A stretch of 36,140 nt of DNA from the IMG/VR virus record IMGVR_UViG_3300009159_000158, positions 1 to 36,140 of that record; one strand, given 5' to 3'. A program made the translations under genes and the position numbers. Within the stretch, counting starts at the first letter, position 1. Every line of letters begins with the position of its first letter. This stretch comes from a virus. Positions 7,283-15,487 of this stretch are shown piece by piece. The notes beneath the pieces are model-generated. The model searched no databases, was not told the origin of the DNA, and saw only the letters and a program-made list of their open reading frames with translations.

Positions 7283-7299
7283 GAACTTCTGCGAAGTTC
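7283..7299 (+). other. Hairpin directly after the nucleosidase stop codon
   Basis: GAACTT (7283-7288) pairs with AAGTTC (7294-7299) around a 5-nt loop. It starts at the base after the TAA stop and stands just before the terminator hairpin. It may protect the 3' end of the plus-strand mRNA. Confidence 0.55.
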
Positions 7300-7300
7300 A

Positions 7301-7333
7301 ATTGATTTCGCTGTCGCTCATCAATGTTTTTTT
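7301..7333 (+). terminator. Rho-independent terminator of the plus-strand operon
   Basis: ATTGAT (7301-7306) pairs with ATCAAT (7320-7325), followed by G and seven T. The stem is short and AT-rich, but position right after the last gene of the plus operon supports the call. The loop sequence CGCTGTCGCTC can also pair with GAGCGAAGCG (7341-7350), which would compete with the terminator stem. Confidence 0.6.
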
Positions 7334-7697
7334 AATTCTTGAGCGAAGCGATTTAAGCTATTATCTAGATTACGTGGTCATAGTTCACCGTATGCACGGT
7401 GAACAAAAAACGCCATTATCTGAGTATAGCAGTCATCTATCATAATGAGATTGTAGTTTCCTACGCGGAGGCGGTTGACCGGTACCCCCTACTCAAGCTT
7501 CACATATCAACGGAACCCTAGTAACCCGATATAGATCCAAGTTCTACGAGCTGGGGTTGTATCTTTTTCACATAGCCCCGACCATTTGTTGCCTTAAGTT
7601 AGCAATTGCCTTTGACGCCCAAGTCCGGACCGGGTATTGCACCGTTCTTCAATGGGGCTAGATCAAACATCTAGCACAGTGTCGTAATTGTTGCCTG
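7334..7697. other. Gene-free convergent region with several hairpins; possible structured RNA
   Basis: No coding frame is supported here. The stretch 7440-7690 looks more GC-rich than the surrounding genes and holds several inverted repeats: a perfect 9-bp stem at 7383-7404 (loop ATGC), a 7-bp stem GCTAGAT/ATCTAGC at 7657-7675, a GTAG/CTAC stem at 7453-7464 that has a GAAA tetraloop on the minus strand, and a GGGGUUGU/ACAUAGCCCC pairing at 7553-7579 that needs G-U pairs on the plus strand. On the minus strand CATTAT/ATAATG (7412-7446) precedes a T6 run, possibly a terminator. I searched by eye for tRNA, tmRNA, RNase P, SRP and group I/II intron signatures and found none. Confidence 0.45.
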
Positions 7698-8126
7698 TTA
7701 AATTTTGTTTATAATGTGTGAGCCATGCACACGAACTTGAATATGGCCGTTGTAATAATCTTGTGATTCCAATACTTGTCTTGCGAATTGTTCTCTTGCC
7801 TCAACATAACTGCATTCTGATTTGGAGTTGCAATAATAAAGTATTTCTCTGGTGAAGTTTTTGGTGCCTAGTTTTTCGATGTCCGAAGTCAATTCTGGGC
7901 TTGACCCATAGTACTCTCTCCAGTCTGAATCGACTTTTGATCGTATCTTTTTCTTCTTCTTGATGCCATTCTTTTGTTTTACAGTTTTGTAAGTTGTTTT
8001 GCTGAATTTTGCTAATTTTTTGCCTATGTACTTGCGACCAGTGAGATTATTTGTAATCAAGTAAACAAATCCAACACACTCTTCGGGCAATGTCTCAATT
8101 GGGGTATCTTGATATAGCCATGTCAT
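7698..8126 (-). CDS. GIY-YIG family endonuclease
   Basis: The 142-residue protein has the GIY-YIG signature near the N-terminus: VGFVYLITN followed by GRKYIGKK (residues 18-37). A Lys-rich stretch (residues 38-66) and WREYYGSSPEL follow, then YVEAREQFARQVL with a glutamate that can bind the catalytic metal. Such small free-standing nucleases occur often in T4-like phages, either as homing endonucleases (Seg type) or repair-like nucleases; which applies is open. It is the last gene of the minus operon, 30 nt after the dehydrogenase gene, with a weak ribosome binding site (AAGGA 14 nt upstream). It borders the gene-free structured region. Confidence 0.85.
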   Translation of the reverse strand: MTWLYQDTPIETLPEECVGFVYLITNNLTGRKYIGKKLAKFSKTTYKTVKQKNGIKKKKKIRSKVDSDWREYYGSSPELTSDIEKLGTKNFTREILYYCNSKSECSYVEAREQFARQVLESQDYYNGHIQVRVHGSHIINKI

Positions 8127-8156
8127 GTATTGTTGCGATTTATCCTTGCTGTATAG

Positions 8157-8741
8157 TTATGCCTTATGATCAAAGTTCACGTAAAAAGTTGCCTCTTCTA
8201 CCACAGTATTTGAACCGACTGCGGTAGCGTATGTTATGAAGTCGCTGATATCGTTTAAATTAACGCCGTTGCCTGTCCAATTGGAACGGCCACGACTAAG
8301 TTCTGTGTCTAGCCTATCTAGTGTAATGAGTGTTGTTTTAAATGGTACAATGTTTTGTTTAAATGCCTGAGTGCCTTGTTTGCTTGCGTGTTCTAGTGCT
8401 GCCTTACTAATCCTATATGTTTCAAAGCGAGGTTCTGGAGCAACAATACTTTTGCCACCTGTACTGCCAATGTTAATGATATAGCCAGTTTTTCCTGCTG
8501 TTTTCCAGGCATCGTATACTGCCATGTATATTTGTATCTGTGCAAAATTGGCCCAGTCTTCTTGTGGAGGTCCGTCAAACGCATTGTTGACAAACACATC
8601 AAAGTCTAAACTTATTTCTGCAATCTCTTTGACATGTTTTGTAATGTCGTAACCTTGCGCACGACTAATACTAGTTCCACTAAACGTTTCTATTAGGTGT
8701 AGTCCCAGCCCTCGGTTACCGCCTGTTACTAACATTTTCAT
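8157..8741 (-). CDS. Short-chain dehydrogenase/reductase (SDR)
   Basis: The 194-residue protein is a classical SDR: TGGNRGLG (6-13) binds the dinucleotide, NNA (52-54) is the structural motif, and S93, Y109 and K113 (YRISK) form the catalytic triad. It should oxidise or reduce an alcohol/carbonyl with NAD(P)(H); the substrate is unknown. It is compact compared with usual SDRs (about 250), lacking much of the C-terminal substrate lid. I chose ATG at 8741 because AAGGAGG lies 9 nt upstream; an upstream extension of 8 residues is open but has no such site. The start overlaps the stop of the radical-SAM gene by ATGA, so the two are probably coupled functionally and in translation. Confidence 0.9.
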   Translation of the reverse strand: MKMLVTGGNRGLGLHLIETFSGTSISRAQGYDITKHVKEIAEISLDFDVFVNNAFDGPPQEDWANFAQIQIYMAVYDAWKTAGKTGYIINIGSTGGKSIVAPEPRFETYRISKAALEHASKQGTQAFKQNIVPFKTTLITLDRLDTELSRGRSNWTGNGVNLNDISDFITYATAVGSNTVVEEATFYVNFDHKA

Positions 8742-9826
8742 CTTTTGCTTCCTCCTTGATCCCAAACTTTTGTAAATTTTTCACCGCATGTCATGGCACA
8801 TTCAAACAATCGATCATGAGTAAACGATTCAACTAAATCACTCCACATGGGATTTTCAAAAACACCTTCAAGGCTATTGTTATGAATGTTGAGATTATCT
8901 AATCCGTAACACAACAAAAAGTCTCGTACTTGATTGCGACCACCAGGTTGACTTAGTGCATTTGCTCCGGGCATTGACCCATCATAAAATCTTGCATCAT
9001 ACAAATTGTGATTGAAAAAGTTGCATGGTAATACAACACCTTCGGCGTTGATAGCTACTTTGCGTCCTTGCAAGGCATCACATTTGATGGTAGTAGTAGC
9101 AAAGTAGTTCTGTTGTTTTTTTAACTCAGGCAAAAATTTCATACTGCGATTCTTGTACTGTGTATCACTGGGTGGTTCAAGTACATAGTCACTTTTGGCC
9201 ACTGGCCACACAGGCATTTCTTCCAGGGTGGCGTGATTTAAAAATCTGCCAGTGTTTCGAATTAGTATGTTAAAAAATTTCATATTGCTGGCCAGTTGTT
9301 TGGCCTGCTCAACTTGATGCTCGTTGTGTTTGAATACAATATAGTTCCATTGCGCTCGTCCGCCAGCATTTATAAACGCCGCTGCGTTTTCAATAACTTT
9401 GTTGTATTTTACATTTTTTCTATACAAATGTAAAGTATCTTCTAGTCCGTCAATACCAAAGTCAATTTGTCCGTAGCCGTTCATAATACCAGCAACTTCT
9501 GCCCAGTAATCAGGATCGTGTACTCCACCATTGGTATGGAAGTATAACCAAAGTGTGGGGGCTTTCTTTCTAAAGTCACGTAGTATATCTAAAAAGTCTG
9601 GATGCATGATGGGATCGCCATAGCTGCCGCAAAAGAATACTTGACGTAATCTACTGCACAATTCTTCAGAAAACGCACGGTCAATTACTTCACGTGATAA
9701 GTGTGTTAACGGCATGTAAGGATTGATACCATGTCCGTTGAGATTGCGAGGACACTGAGGACAGGCAGCATTACAATAGCTGGTGATCTCTATCTGATAC
9801 TCGTCGATAGTTTTATAATCAAACAT
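8738..9826 (-). CDS. Radical SAM protein with C-terminal Cys cluster (SPASM/Twitch-like)
   Basis: The 362-residue protein has the radical SAM motif CNAACPQC (C18, C22, C25), which holds a [4Fe-4S] cluster for splitting S-adenosylmethionine. FFCGSYGDPIMHPD corresponds to the GGEP-type SAM-binding motif. The C-terminal half has more cysteines: KCDALQGRKVAINAEGVVLPCNFFN and FECAMTCGEKF, as in SPASM or Twitch domains that bind auxiliary clusters and often act on peptides or sugars. Substrate unknown. The gene overlaps the CBM-like gene by 8 nt and the dehydrogenase by 4 nt; the three may form one modification module. Confidence 0.88.
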   Translation of the reverse strand: MFDYKTIDEYQIEITSYCNAACPQCPRNLNGHGINPYMPLTHLSREVIDRAFSEELCSRLRQVFFCGSYGDPIMHPDFLDILRDFRKKAPTLWLYFHTNGGVHDPDYWAEVAGIMNGYGQIDFGIDGLEDTLHLYRKNVKYNKVIENAAAFINAGGRAQWNYIVFKHNEHQVEQAKQLASNMKFFNILIRNTGRFLNHATLEEMPVWPVAKSDYVLEPPSDTQYKNRSMKFLPELKKQQNYFATTTIKCDALQGRKVAINAEGVVLPCNFFNHNLYDARFYDGSMPGANALSQPGGRNQVRDFLLCYGLDNLNIHNNSLEGVFENPMWSDLVESFTHDRLFECAMTCGEKFTKVWDQGGSKR

Positions 9827-10313
9827 TTATTTTAAAAAAGTCCAAAGTGTCTTTGAGTGTATCATTACCACTGCGATCCAGTGTTTTTTCTGGACTTACA
9901 CCTGCAGGATTGATTGTTTTAATAATCCAATTCAACACTGGCGCATCAAAATTCAAAATCCATGTACCGTTGTTGCCCAACCAATGACATGGCGTAATAT
10001 ACTCCGAACTGTAATCTGGGTACCAGCGTCCTTGATGCGTCAGCATGCAATGTTCGTGATGATCTAAATCTACTCCGTCAACCACAATAGATTTTAATTC
10101 AATATGACGATCATGTTCGGCATTCTGATGTTCCCAGGCATGCTTACCAAAATGTTCTATAGTTAATGTGTGGGTACCCGGCAATAACTCTGCGGCTACA
10201 ACAATTTGTTTTTTCACTGTGTCTTGATACAAGCATTGTTGATCAATAAAGATTTTAACTGTAGGAATACCAAAGTAATCATTGTAATCAAACTCAAACA
10301 AAAATTCAGACAT
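9819..10313 (-). CDS. Small beta-rich protein, carbohydrate-binding-module-like
   Basis: The 164-residue protein has no catalytic motif. The first half reads IPTVKIFIDQQCLYQ, then LLPGTHTLTIEHFGKH and IELKSIVVDGVDLDHHEHC. This pattern of strands with a final VDGVDLD resembles small Ca-dependent carbohydrate-binding modules (CBM60-like jelly roll). The second half has an aromatic-rich CHWLGNNGTWILNFDAPVLNWI. A sugar-binding or virion-decorating role is inference. GGAG lies 7 nt before the ATG. It overlaps both neighbours by 8 nt, between two radical-SAM genes, which suggests it shares their task. Confidence 0.6.
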   Translation of the reverse strand: MSEFLFEFDYNDYFGIPTVKIFIDQQCLYQDTVKKQIVVAAELLPGTHTLTIEHFGKHAWEHQNAEHDRHIELKSIVVDGVDLDHHEHCMLTHQGRWYPDYSSEYITPCHWLGNNGTWILNFDAPVLNWIIKTINPAGVSPEKTLDRSGNDTLKDTLDFFKINV

Positions 10314-11787
10314 TGGCCAACTCCGTGAGATATCGATCTTTGATAATACTCAAGTGATCATCGCCTTTCCAGATAGTATATCCCAGATCTTCGGCCAACT
10401 TGTGCAGTTCAATGCGTCGACGCACCCGTTCTGCATAGTCAAGTTCGGGTGTTGTGGTACAAGTCCAATTGATGCCTTTGGCTATGTCGCCCTTGATTGG
10501 AACAATGTTAAATTTTGCAGGGTTATCAAACATAGGCGTCCCTTGTTCTACTGTCAATCCTGTGCCCAAGTTGCACCCAATGATAGTCCCTAGTGCAACA
10601 TATTTCTGCCAGCGTCGTAGCAAATTCTTGGTCTCTTCAAAGTCGGCTTGTGTTTCATTTGGGAACCCTACCAGCAACAACAAGAAGAATTTCATTTTGT
10701 ATTTGCTGAACTGCTGTATGTTAAACTCAAGATCTGCGTTTGAAAATCCCTTGTTCATGATGTTTCGCAAACGTTCGCTACCAGTTTCGACTCCAGTCTC
10801 AAACATTTCTCCGCCAGCACGACTCAGCAGTTCAAAATTATGTTCTTTGAATTGAGTTTCACTTCGCACAATCCAATAACCACTGAATGTAAAGAATCTG
10901 TCAGGTAAATTGTTCTGTTGATAAAACTCAATGATGCAGTTCAAAAACAGTTTAAAATCTTTAACGCTGCCGTTCATCAACGCATCGTTAAAATAAAAGT
11001 TACGCACTCCATACTGTTGGTAATAGCCAATCATTTCATTGGCCAGTACCTTTCCGTTTTTGTATCTATATCCTCCAGCATGTGTGGGGATGTCACAAAA
11101 CGCACAGCTTCTAACACATCCACGACTGCTTTCAATTGGCAACACTCCGCCAGGATACGCAGTTACATATTGTTCTATTGCAAAGTCACTATAATCTGCA
11201 GTGTTGTTAATATCAAGATCAACATCATTTACCAACACATCACTATCTAATCCAGGTACATTGCTACCAGTTAAAAAATTGTAAAAACTGTTTTCGGCCT
11301 CTCCAGCAATCCAATGATCAATTAGTCCTTGATTTTTTAACTTGTGTGCAAAATGCATCTTGGTACTAAAGCTACCGTTTTGTTCATTGATAAGACCTTG
11401 ACCGCCCACAATGATTGTGCCTGTGAAATTTTTACGCAACAATGGAAAAAAGTCAAGACAAAATCGTTGACTTTCCCAGCTGAATACACTTACTGCAATG
11501 ATCTTGCAATCAAACGCTATTAATTTTTCAACCCATGATTGCAACCAACTAGAGTAAGTTGTTTTTTCCTCAGGTAACAGATTTTTGTTCCATTGTATCC
11601 AATATTGATCAATGGCATCGGCAGTTGACGGATTAGAAGATTTAAAATTTTGATAAAAGTCCAAATTAATATCAAAAACTTGTGAAGTGACGCCTGCACG
11701 ATTGCAAATTGATTTGAGTATGCCACAGGCACTTTGAGGACGAGTGGCACTCAACCGCGGTATACTTAAAATTAAAACATCAGTCAT
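10306..11787 (-). CDS. B12-binding-domain type radical SAM protein
   Basis: The 493-residue protein has the layout of class B radical SAM enzymes. The N-terminal part (1-180) looks like the Rossmann-like cobalamin-binding domain, with LILSIPRLSATRP, an IIAVSVFSW strand and GTIIVGGQG, although the DxHxxG motif for base-off B12 is not seen. The radical SAM cluster motif is CVRSCAFC (C224, C228, C231), followed by a TIM-barrel-like region with ETGVETGSERL and FFLLLLVGFPNET. Members of this class methylate or rearrange carbon centres; the substrate here is unknown. It overlaps gp46 by ATGA and the CBM-like gene by 8 nt. Confidence 0.85.
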   Translation of the reverse strand: MTDVLILSIPRLSATRPQSACGILKSICNRAGVTSQVFDINLDFYQNFKSSNPSTADAIDQYWIQWNKNLLPEEKTTYSSWLQSWVEKLIAFDCKIIAVSVFSWESQRFCLDFFPLLRKNFTGTIIVGGQGLINEQNGSFSTKMHFAHKLKNQGLIDHWIAGEAENSFYNFLTGSNVPGLDSDVLVNDVDLDINNTADYSDFAIEQYVTAYPGGVLPIESSRGCVRSCAFCDIPTHAGGYRYKNGKVLANEMIGYYQQYGVRNFYFNDALMNGSVKDFKLFLNCIIEFYQQNNLPDRFFTFSGYWIVRSETQFKEHNFELLSRAGGEMFETGVETGSERLRNIMNKGFSNADLEFNIQQFSKYKMKFFLLLLVGFPNETQADFEETKNLLRRWQKYVALGTIIGCNLGTGLTVEQGTPMFDNPAKFNIVPIKGDIAKGINWTCTTTPELDYAERVRRRIELHKLAEDLGYTIWKGDDHLSIIKDRYLTELANV

Positions 11788-13865
11788 GCTACTTCTATAT
11801 CTGTGTTATAGCTAGTAAAGCCATTCTCTTTTACAACTTTCAGGATGTTTTCTACACGCCCAGCTAGTTCATCTCTGTGTGACACAAGCCAGATACTCTT
11901 GTGACGTTCGCGACTCATCTTCTTAAGCAATGCCAATGCATTTTCTACACCTTGCGTGTCTAATCCGTTGTCAATAAGCTCGTCGATAAACAACAAGTTG
12001 ATGGGTGAGTATAAACTTTCCCACACATCACGGAATGCCCAACTCATACTTAGTATTAATCTGTTACGTTCACCGCGTGATAAGTTGTCAAAGTCCAGTT
12101 CACGACCCAGTTCCTCAATCATCACACTCAGATCGTTTTGAAACTTCACAGTGTGCGGCAAGCCAATACGATCCAAGTAGTGTGTTAGCCGTGCGTTCAA
12201 GTAACTCAAGTTCTGATCAATAATCTTTTTACGTACAAACGAATCTTTTGACGTCAACAGTTTAAGTAAGAAGTCTTGATGTTCTTGTAGTCGTGTAAGA
12301 TCATTAAGTGCATCGTAGCTTACAGTTTGCAATGCTTGTTGTTGCATTTCCGTAATTTGTTCTGTGTACGGATCCTTCTCTTCACCTTTGGTAGCAATCT
12401 GTGTCAGTAGAGTGTTCATGCGACTACGATGATCAACAGCTTGTGCTTCTGTATCGTAGTGTGTGACAGGTTGTGTGCCAACTTCTACAGGTGTGTGCTC
12501 TGCCAGTTGTTCGGCATAAGGATCTGTTTCAGCACGTTTGGCATCAATCTTGTGTTGAATGTTTTCTAGCTCACCAGAATGTCGAATTGCTTCTGTCTCT
12601 GTTCGGTAGTGTGTAGTGGGTTTTGTACCCAACACACCTAATGCAGCCAATGCATCGGTATTTTCCATCCACTGACCATTGGTAGACACAGCTTGCAGTG
12701 CGGCCTCTTGTAGGGCTTTTTGTTTTGTGACCAATACTGTTTCGTGATTATCATCATGAAAGTCTTGACCACATGCATAACACTTGTGATTTTTTAATTC
12801 TTCAATTTCAATTTTGAGTTTATCAATTACTTTTTGTTCGCGGGCTTCGTCGGCAACGCACCTAGCAATCAGTTTTTCAAGATCGGCGATGTCTTTGGCT
12901 CGTTGTGTATATGTTGCCAAGTCTACGTGTGCTTGTAATTCTGCCACAATATCAATATGGCTGAGATTGGTGTAAGTTAGTTCTAACTCACCAATGTCTT
13001 TGTGTTGTTTTTGTCGCCAAGCAGTTTGTCGACCAACCAGCGCAGTATACGCATCTTGTTGTTGTTTCCTTGTGGCCCAAACTGCTAGATCTTTGTGAGC
13101 CAGTAATTCTACTTCGATGTCAATCTTTGCTAGATCATCATATTGTGCCACCAAATACGCTACATCACTGTCGTATTTCTTCTGCCAAAGCACTTGTCTA
13201 CGTTTCAAACTTTCGATCTGTTCTTCAATGCGTTTGTTGGCTTCTTGTTCTGCACGGATACGAAATTCTTCTTGACTAATGCTGTCTTTGGTCTGTCGGT
13301 TGAGTTCCTTGATAGCGTCTGCACGTTCAGAAAGCAAGGTGATGCCCAACAACTGCTCAATAATATTGCGCTGGTCATTGGCTTTTAAACTCAAGAATGT
13401 TTCGGTATAAGTGTTCAATGCCAGTACATGTTTGAACATGTCGTGGCTCATATTCATCACACGTTCAATGGCATCTTGTGTTTCGCGACTGTCACCCTGT
13501 GCTTCGTCTGTGGACACTTGTGCTTCATTGTTGACATAAAATCTCAACACATTGGGTTTGCGCCCGCGTTCAATTCGGTACTCTTGACCGTTTACCGCAA
13601 AGTCCAAACTGACCAACATGTTCTTGCTGTTGGTTTTGTTTACAAGATTATCTTTACGTATATTACTCAAGGCCTGCCCGTACAATGCATAACTTAGGGC
13701 ATTAATGATAGTAGTTTTTCCTGTACCGTTGCGTGACCCGTCGCCGCCTAGGTCTAAGTTTTCGCCTAACACCAGTGTAAGGTCATTGCGGTCAAAATCG
13801 ATTCCTTGAGTAGCGTTACCCACACTCATAAAGTTTTTGACAGTGAGATTTTTAATTTGAATCAA
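11784..13865 (-). CDS. 46: Recombination endonuclease subunit gp46 (Rad50/SbcC-like)
   Basis: The 693-residue protein is the ATPase of the phage Mre11/Rad50 complex, used with gp47 for recombination-dependent replication and host DNA breakdown. Walker A is GSRNGTGKTT (43-52), the zinc-hook is CYAC (362-365), the ABC signature LSRGE is at 595-599 and Walker B LLFIDE at 624-629. Long coiled coils separate these parts and contain internal repeats. It is longer than T4 gp46 (560). The start is TTG at 13865 with GGAG 6 nt upstream, overlapping the preceding gene by 14 nt. Unlike T4, gp46 is separated from gp47 by three accessory genes. Confidence 0.95.
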   Translation of the reverse strand: MIQIKNLTVKNFMSVGNATQGIDFDRNDLTLVLGENLDLGGDGSRNGTGKTTIINALSYALYGQALSNIRKDNLVNKTNSKNMLVSLDFAVNGQEYRIERGRKPNVLRFYVNNEAQVSTDEAQGDSRETQDAIERVMNMSHDMFKHVLALNTYTETFLSLKANDQRNIIEQLLGITLLSERADAIKELNRQTKDSISQEEFRIRAEQEANKRIEEQIESLKRRQVLWQKKYDSDVAYLVAQYDDLAKIDIEVELLAHKDLAVWATRKQQQDAYTALVGRQTAWRQKQHKDIGELELTYTNLSHIDIVAELQAHVDLATYTQRAKDIADLEKLIARCVADEAREQKVIDKLKIEIEELKNHKCYACGQDFHDDNHETVLVTKQKALQEAALQAVSTNGQWMENTDALAALGVLGTKPTTHYRTETEAIRHSGELENIQHKIDAKRAETDPYAEQLAEHTPVEVGTQPVTHYDTEAQAVDHRSRMNTLLTQIATKGEEKDPYTEQITEMQQQALQTVSYDALNDLTRLQEHQDFLLKLLTSKDSFVRKKIIDQNLSYLNARLTHYLDRIGLPHTVKFQNDLSVMIEELGRELDFDNLSRGERNRLILSMSWAFRDVWESLYSPINLLFIDELIDNGLDTQGVENALALLKKMSRERHKSIWLVSHRDELAGRVENILKVVKENGFTSYNTDIEVA

Positions 13866-14754
13866 TGTTTACTCCGTGGTCCTTTAACATTATAACAATT
13901 TCTTTGGTATTTGTAAACCAGTTAGCATAATCATTTGCCGGAATGACAAAATTAAATTTTGTTTGAATATAAAAATTTATTACTGCTTGATGGCACAGAT
14001 GTTCTATGTGCATTAGGTCTTGTTTGATGTTTAGAGAATCAACAATGCGTAAAATTTCTAAATGCGTTGTTGTATTTGGATTAGAATCTAGAAATTGCTG
14101 ATGTTTGTCTAGTAGACTATCAAAATGGTGAATGGAACCATTGATAAAATTTGCTACATTGGAAAGGCAACAATAAGGATTGGTTAGCAATTCAAATATA
14201 TCAATGTTTAAAAATCTAGCATGGTCATACTCTTTCCACATATTTCTATAGTGATGATTTTCAAAAAGCAAACTAAAATTTTCTCGACGTGCCCAGTTGT
14301 CCTGACTTCCAAATATTTCAGAATTAAATTTTACTTCTGTATCAAGGCTGCCGCCTGCTGCCTTTACAATACAATTTTGAAAAACCAATGGCCATGTATT
14401 GTCATAATAGCACAGTCTTACAATTTTTGCATTTGGAAAAGTAATTTCAAGATTTGTTGTAGTATCATTCTGAATGCCGGGGCAATAAGGAATTAGGATA
14501 TATTTTTGTTGATCGATATCGTGTTGGTAACGCTTGTCAACACTGTATAGATTTCGAATCTGTTCATGATGAATATCACCAGCAACCAATGGCAACAGAT
14601 GACTGGTTCCAAGTTGGTCAAACTCAAACAAATCGGCAGTTTGTACCACATTTGTCACAAAACTGTTGATTAACCGAGCAAGGTAGAATCCATATCCACC
14701 ACTGGGATAGTCAATCAACAGAAGATTTTTACAAGTCTTATCAAGTTTTAACAT
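13852..14754 (-). CDS. Unknown protein, possibly sulfotransferase-like
   Basis: The 300-residue protein begins with KNLLLIDYPSGGYGFYLARL; a strand followed by a PSGGxGxxL loop and helix could be a phosphosulfate/nucleotide-binding loop as in sulfotransferase-like families, but the classic PKSGTT form is absent. A central FPNAKIVRLCYYD followed by a helix also fits this type of alpha/beta fold. The rest has many Asn, His and Tyr residues and no clear motif. The function is not established. The gene starts with ATG 14 nt inside the SGNH-like gene and ends 14 nt inside gp46. Its coding sequence looks more AT-rich than gp46, suggesting separate acquisition. Confidence 0.5.
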   Translation of the reverse strand: MLKLDKTCKNLLLIDYPSGGYGFYLARLINSFVTNVVQTADLFEFDQLGTSHLLPLVAGDIHHEQIRNLYSVDKRYQHDIDQQKYILIPYCPGIQNDTTTNLEITFPNAKIVRLCYYDNTWPLVFQNCIVKAAGGSLDTEVKFNSEIFGSQDNWARRENFSLLFENHHYRNMWKEYDHARFLNIDIFELLTNPYCCLSNVANFINGSIHHFDSLLDKHQQFLDSNPNTTTHLEILRIVDSLNIKQDLMHIEHLCHQAVINFYIQTKFNFVIPANDYANWFTNTKEIVIMLKDHGVNIDSN

Positions 14755-15487
14755 ATGCTGATTTAATTCTTTTTAATTTTTTTCCTACATCGCATGATAA
14801 CTCTTTGCCAACAATCTCAGCCAACTCGATTTGATAACCTACACATGGCACAGAATTTTGATTTTGCTTGTCGTGTTGTTGATAATAGGAAGATATCAAA
14901 TATTCACTATACCAACTAGAATTTATATTTTTAATTATTTTTTGCAAATTTAAAAATTGCTGTTCAGACCATTGTATATCATACCCTTGATACACATGTA
15001 ACCCAATGTGATGTTGTTGGCAATAACTATTCAGAAGCATAAGTTTGCAATACAAGTCTTCTTTTTCTAACGCAGGACTGAATAGCCATTTATTCCAGTG
15101 TTTCTTTGATTCATGATGAGTGCTAGCACTGCTTGGCCATGTGCCTGCGTTTTCAATTTGATCCCCTGACTTAACTTGTAAATTTTTATCTATAACAAAG
15201 TTACGCAATGGATCAGGATTGACCAAGACATTGATTCTCTCTGAGTCAACTTCAACGTCTAATTTCTTCAACCCGGTCAGTTGAACTATTGCTGTTTTTA
15301 CATCAGAGTGTTGTTGTAATCCTAAAAATGTTTTGTTGATAATCCATTGATTAGATACCGCTGGTCCGCCAACATCAATGACTGTGCAGCCTGCTAGATG
15401 TAAAATGTTTGGCCATGTTTTATGTTTTTGATTGCTAAAAGTTATTCCACAACCACTAGTTAATATTCTTGTGTCGGACAATGACAT
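14741..15487 (-). CDS. SGNH/GDSL-hydrolase-like protein with altered Ser motif
   Basis: The 248-residue protein has the layout of SGNH hydrolases: ILTSGCGITFS at the N-terminus, TWPNILHLAG, then VIDVGGPAVSNQWI and AIVQLTGLKK. In the normal block I the sequence is GCSxT; here the serine position is Gly (GCGIT). I see no C-terminal DxxH block either, so it may be inactive or a binding protein. Start choice is uncertain: ATG at 15487 has AAGGAG almost touching it, while a TTG two codons later (15481) has ideal 7-nt spacing, and a TTG at 15499 overlaps the site. It overlaps the upstream radical-SAM gene by about 32 nt. Confidence 0.6.
   Translation of the reverse strand: MSLSDTRILTSGCGITFSNQKHKTWPNILHLAGCTVIDVGGPAVSNQWIINKTFLGLQQHSDVKTAIVQLTGLKKLDVEVDSERINVLVNPDPLRNFVIDKNLQVKSGDQIENAGTWPSSASTHHESKKHWNKWLFSPALEKEDLYCKLMLLNSYCQQHHIGLHVYQGYDIQWSEQQFLNLQKIIKNINSSWYSEYLISSYYQQHDKQNQNSVPCVGYQIELAEIVGKELSCDVGKKLKRIKSAYVKT

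Noticed and set aside
7383-7410. Perfect 9-bp hairpin followed by six A, considered as a terminator
   Set aside because: On the plus strand the hairpin is followed by A, not T; on the minus strand the T run precedes the hairpin. It does not fit an intrinsic terminator in either direction.
7440-7690. tRNA, tmRNA, RNase P RNA, SRP RNA, or group I/II intron
   Set aside because: No T-loop, acceptor or CCA pattern, no GAGGAAAGTCC motif, no intron core elements or domain V found by eye on either strand. Left as unclassified structure.
8742-8765. Longer N-terminus for the SDR
   Set aside because: The 8 extra residues lie within the upstream gene and contain the AAGGAGG ribosome site itself; ATG at 8741 is better supported.
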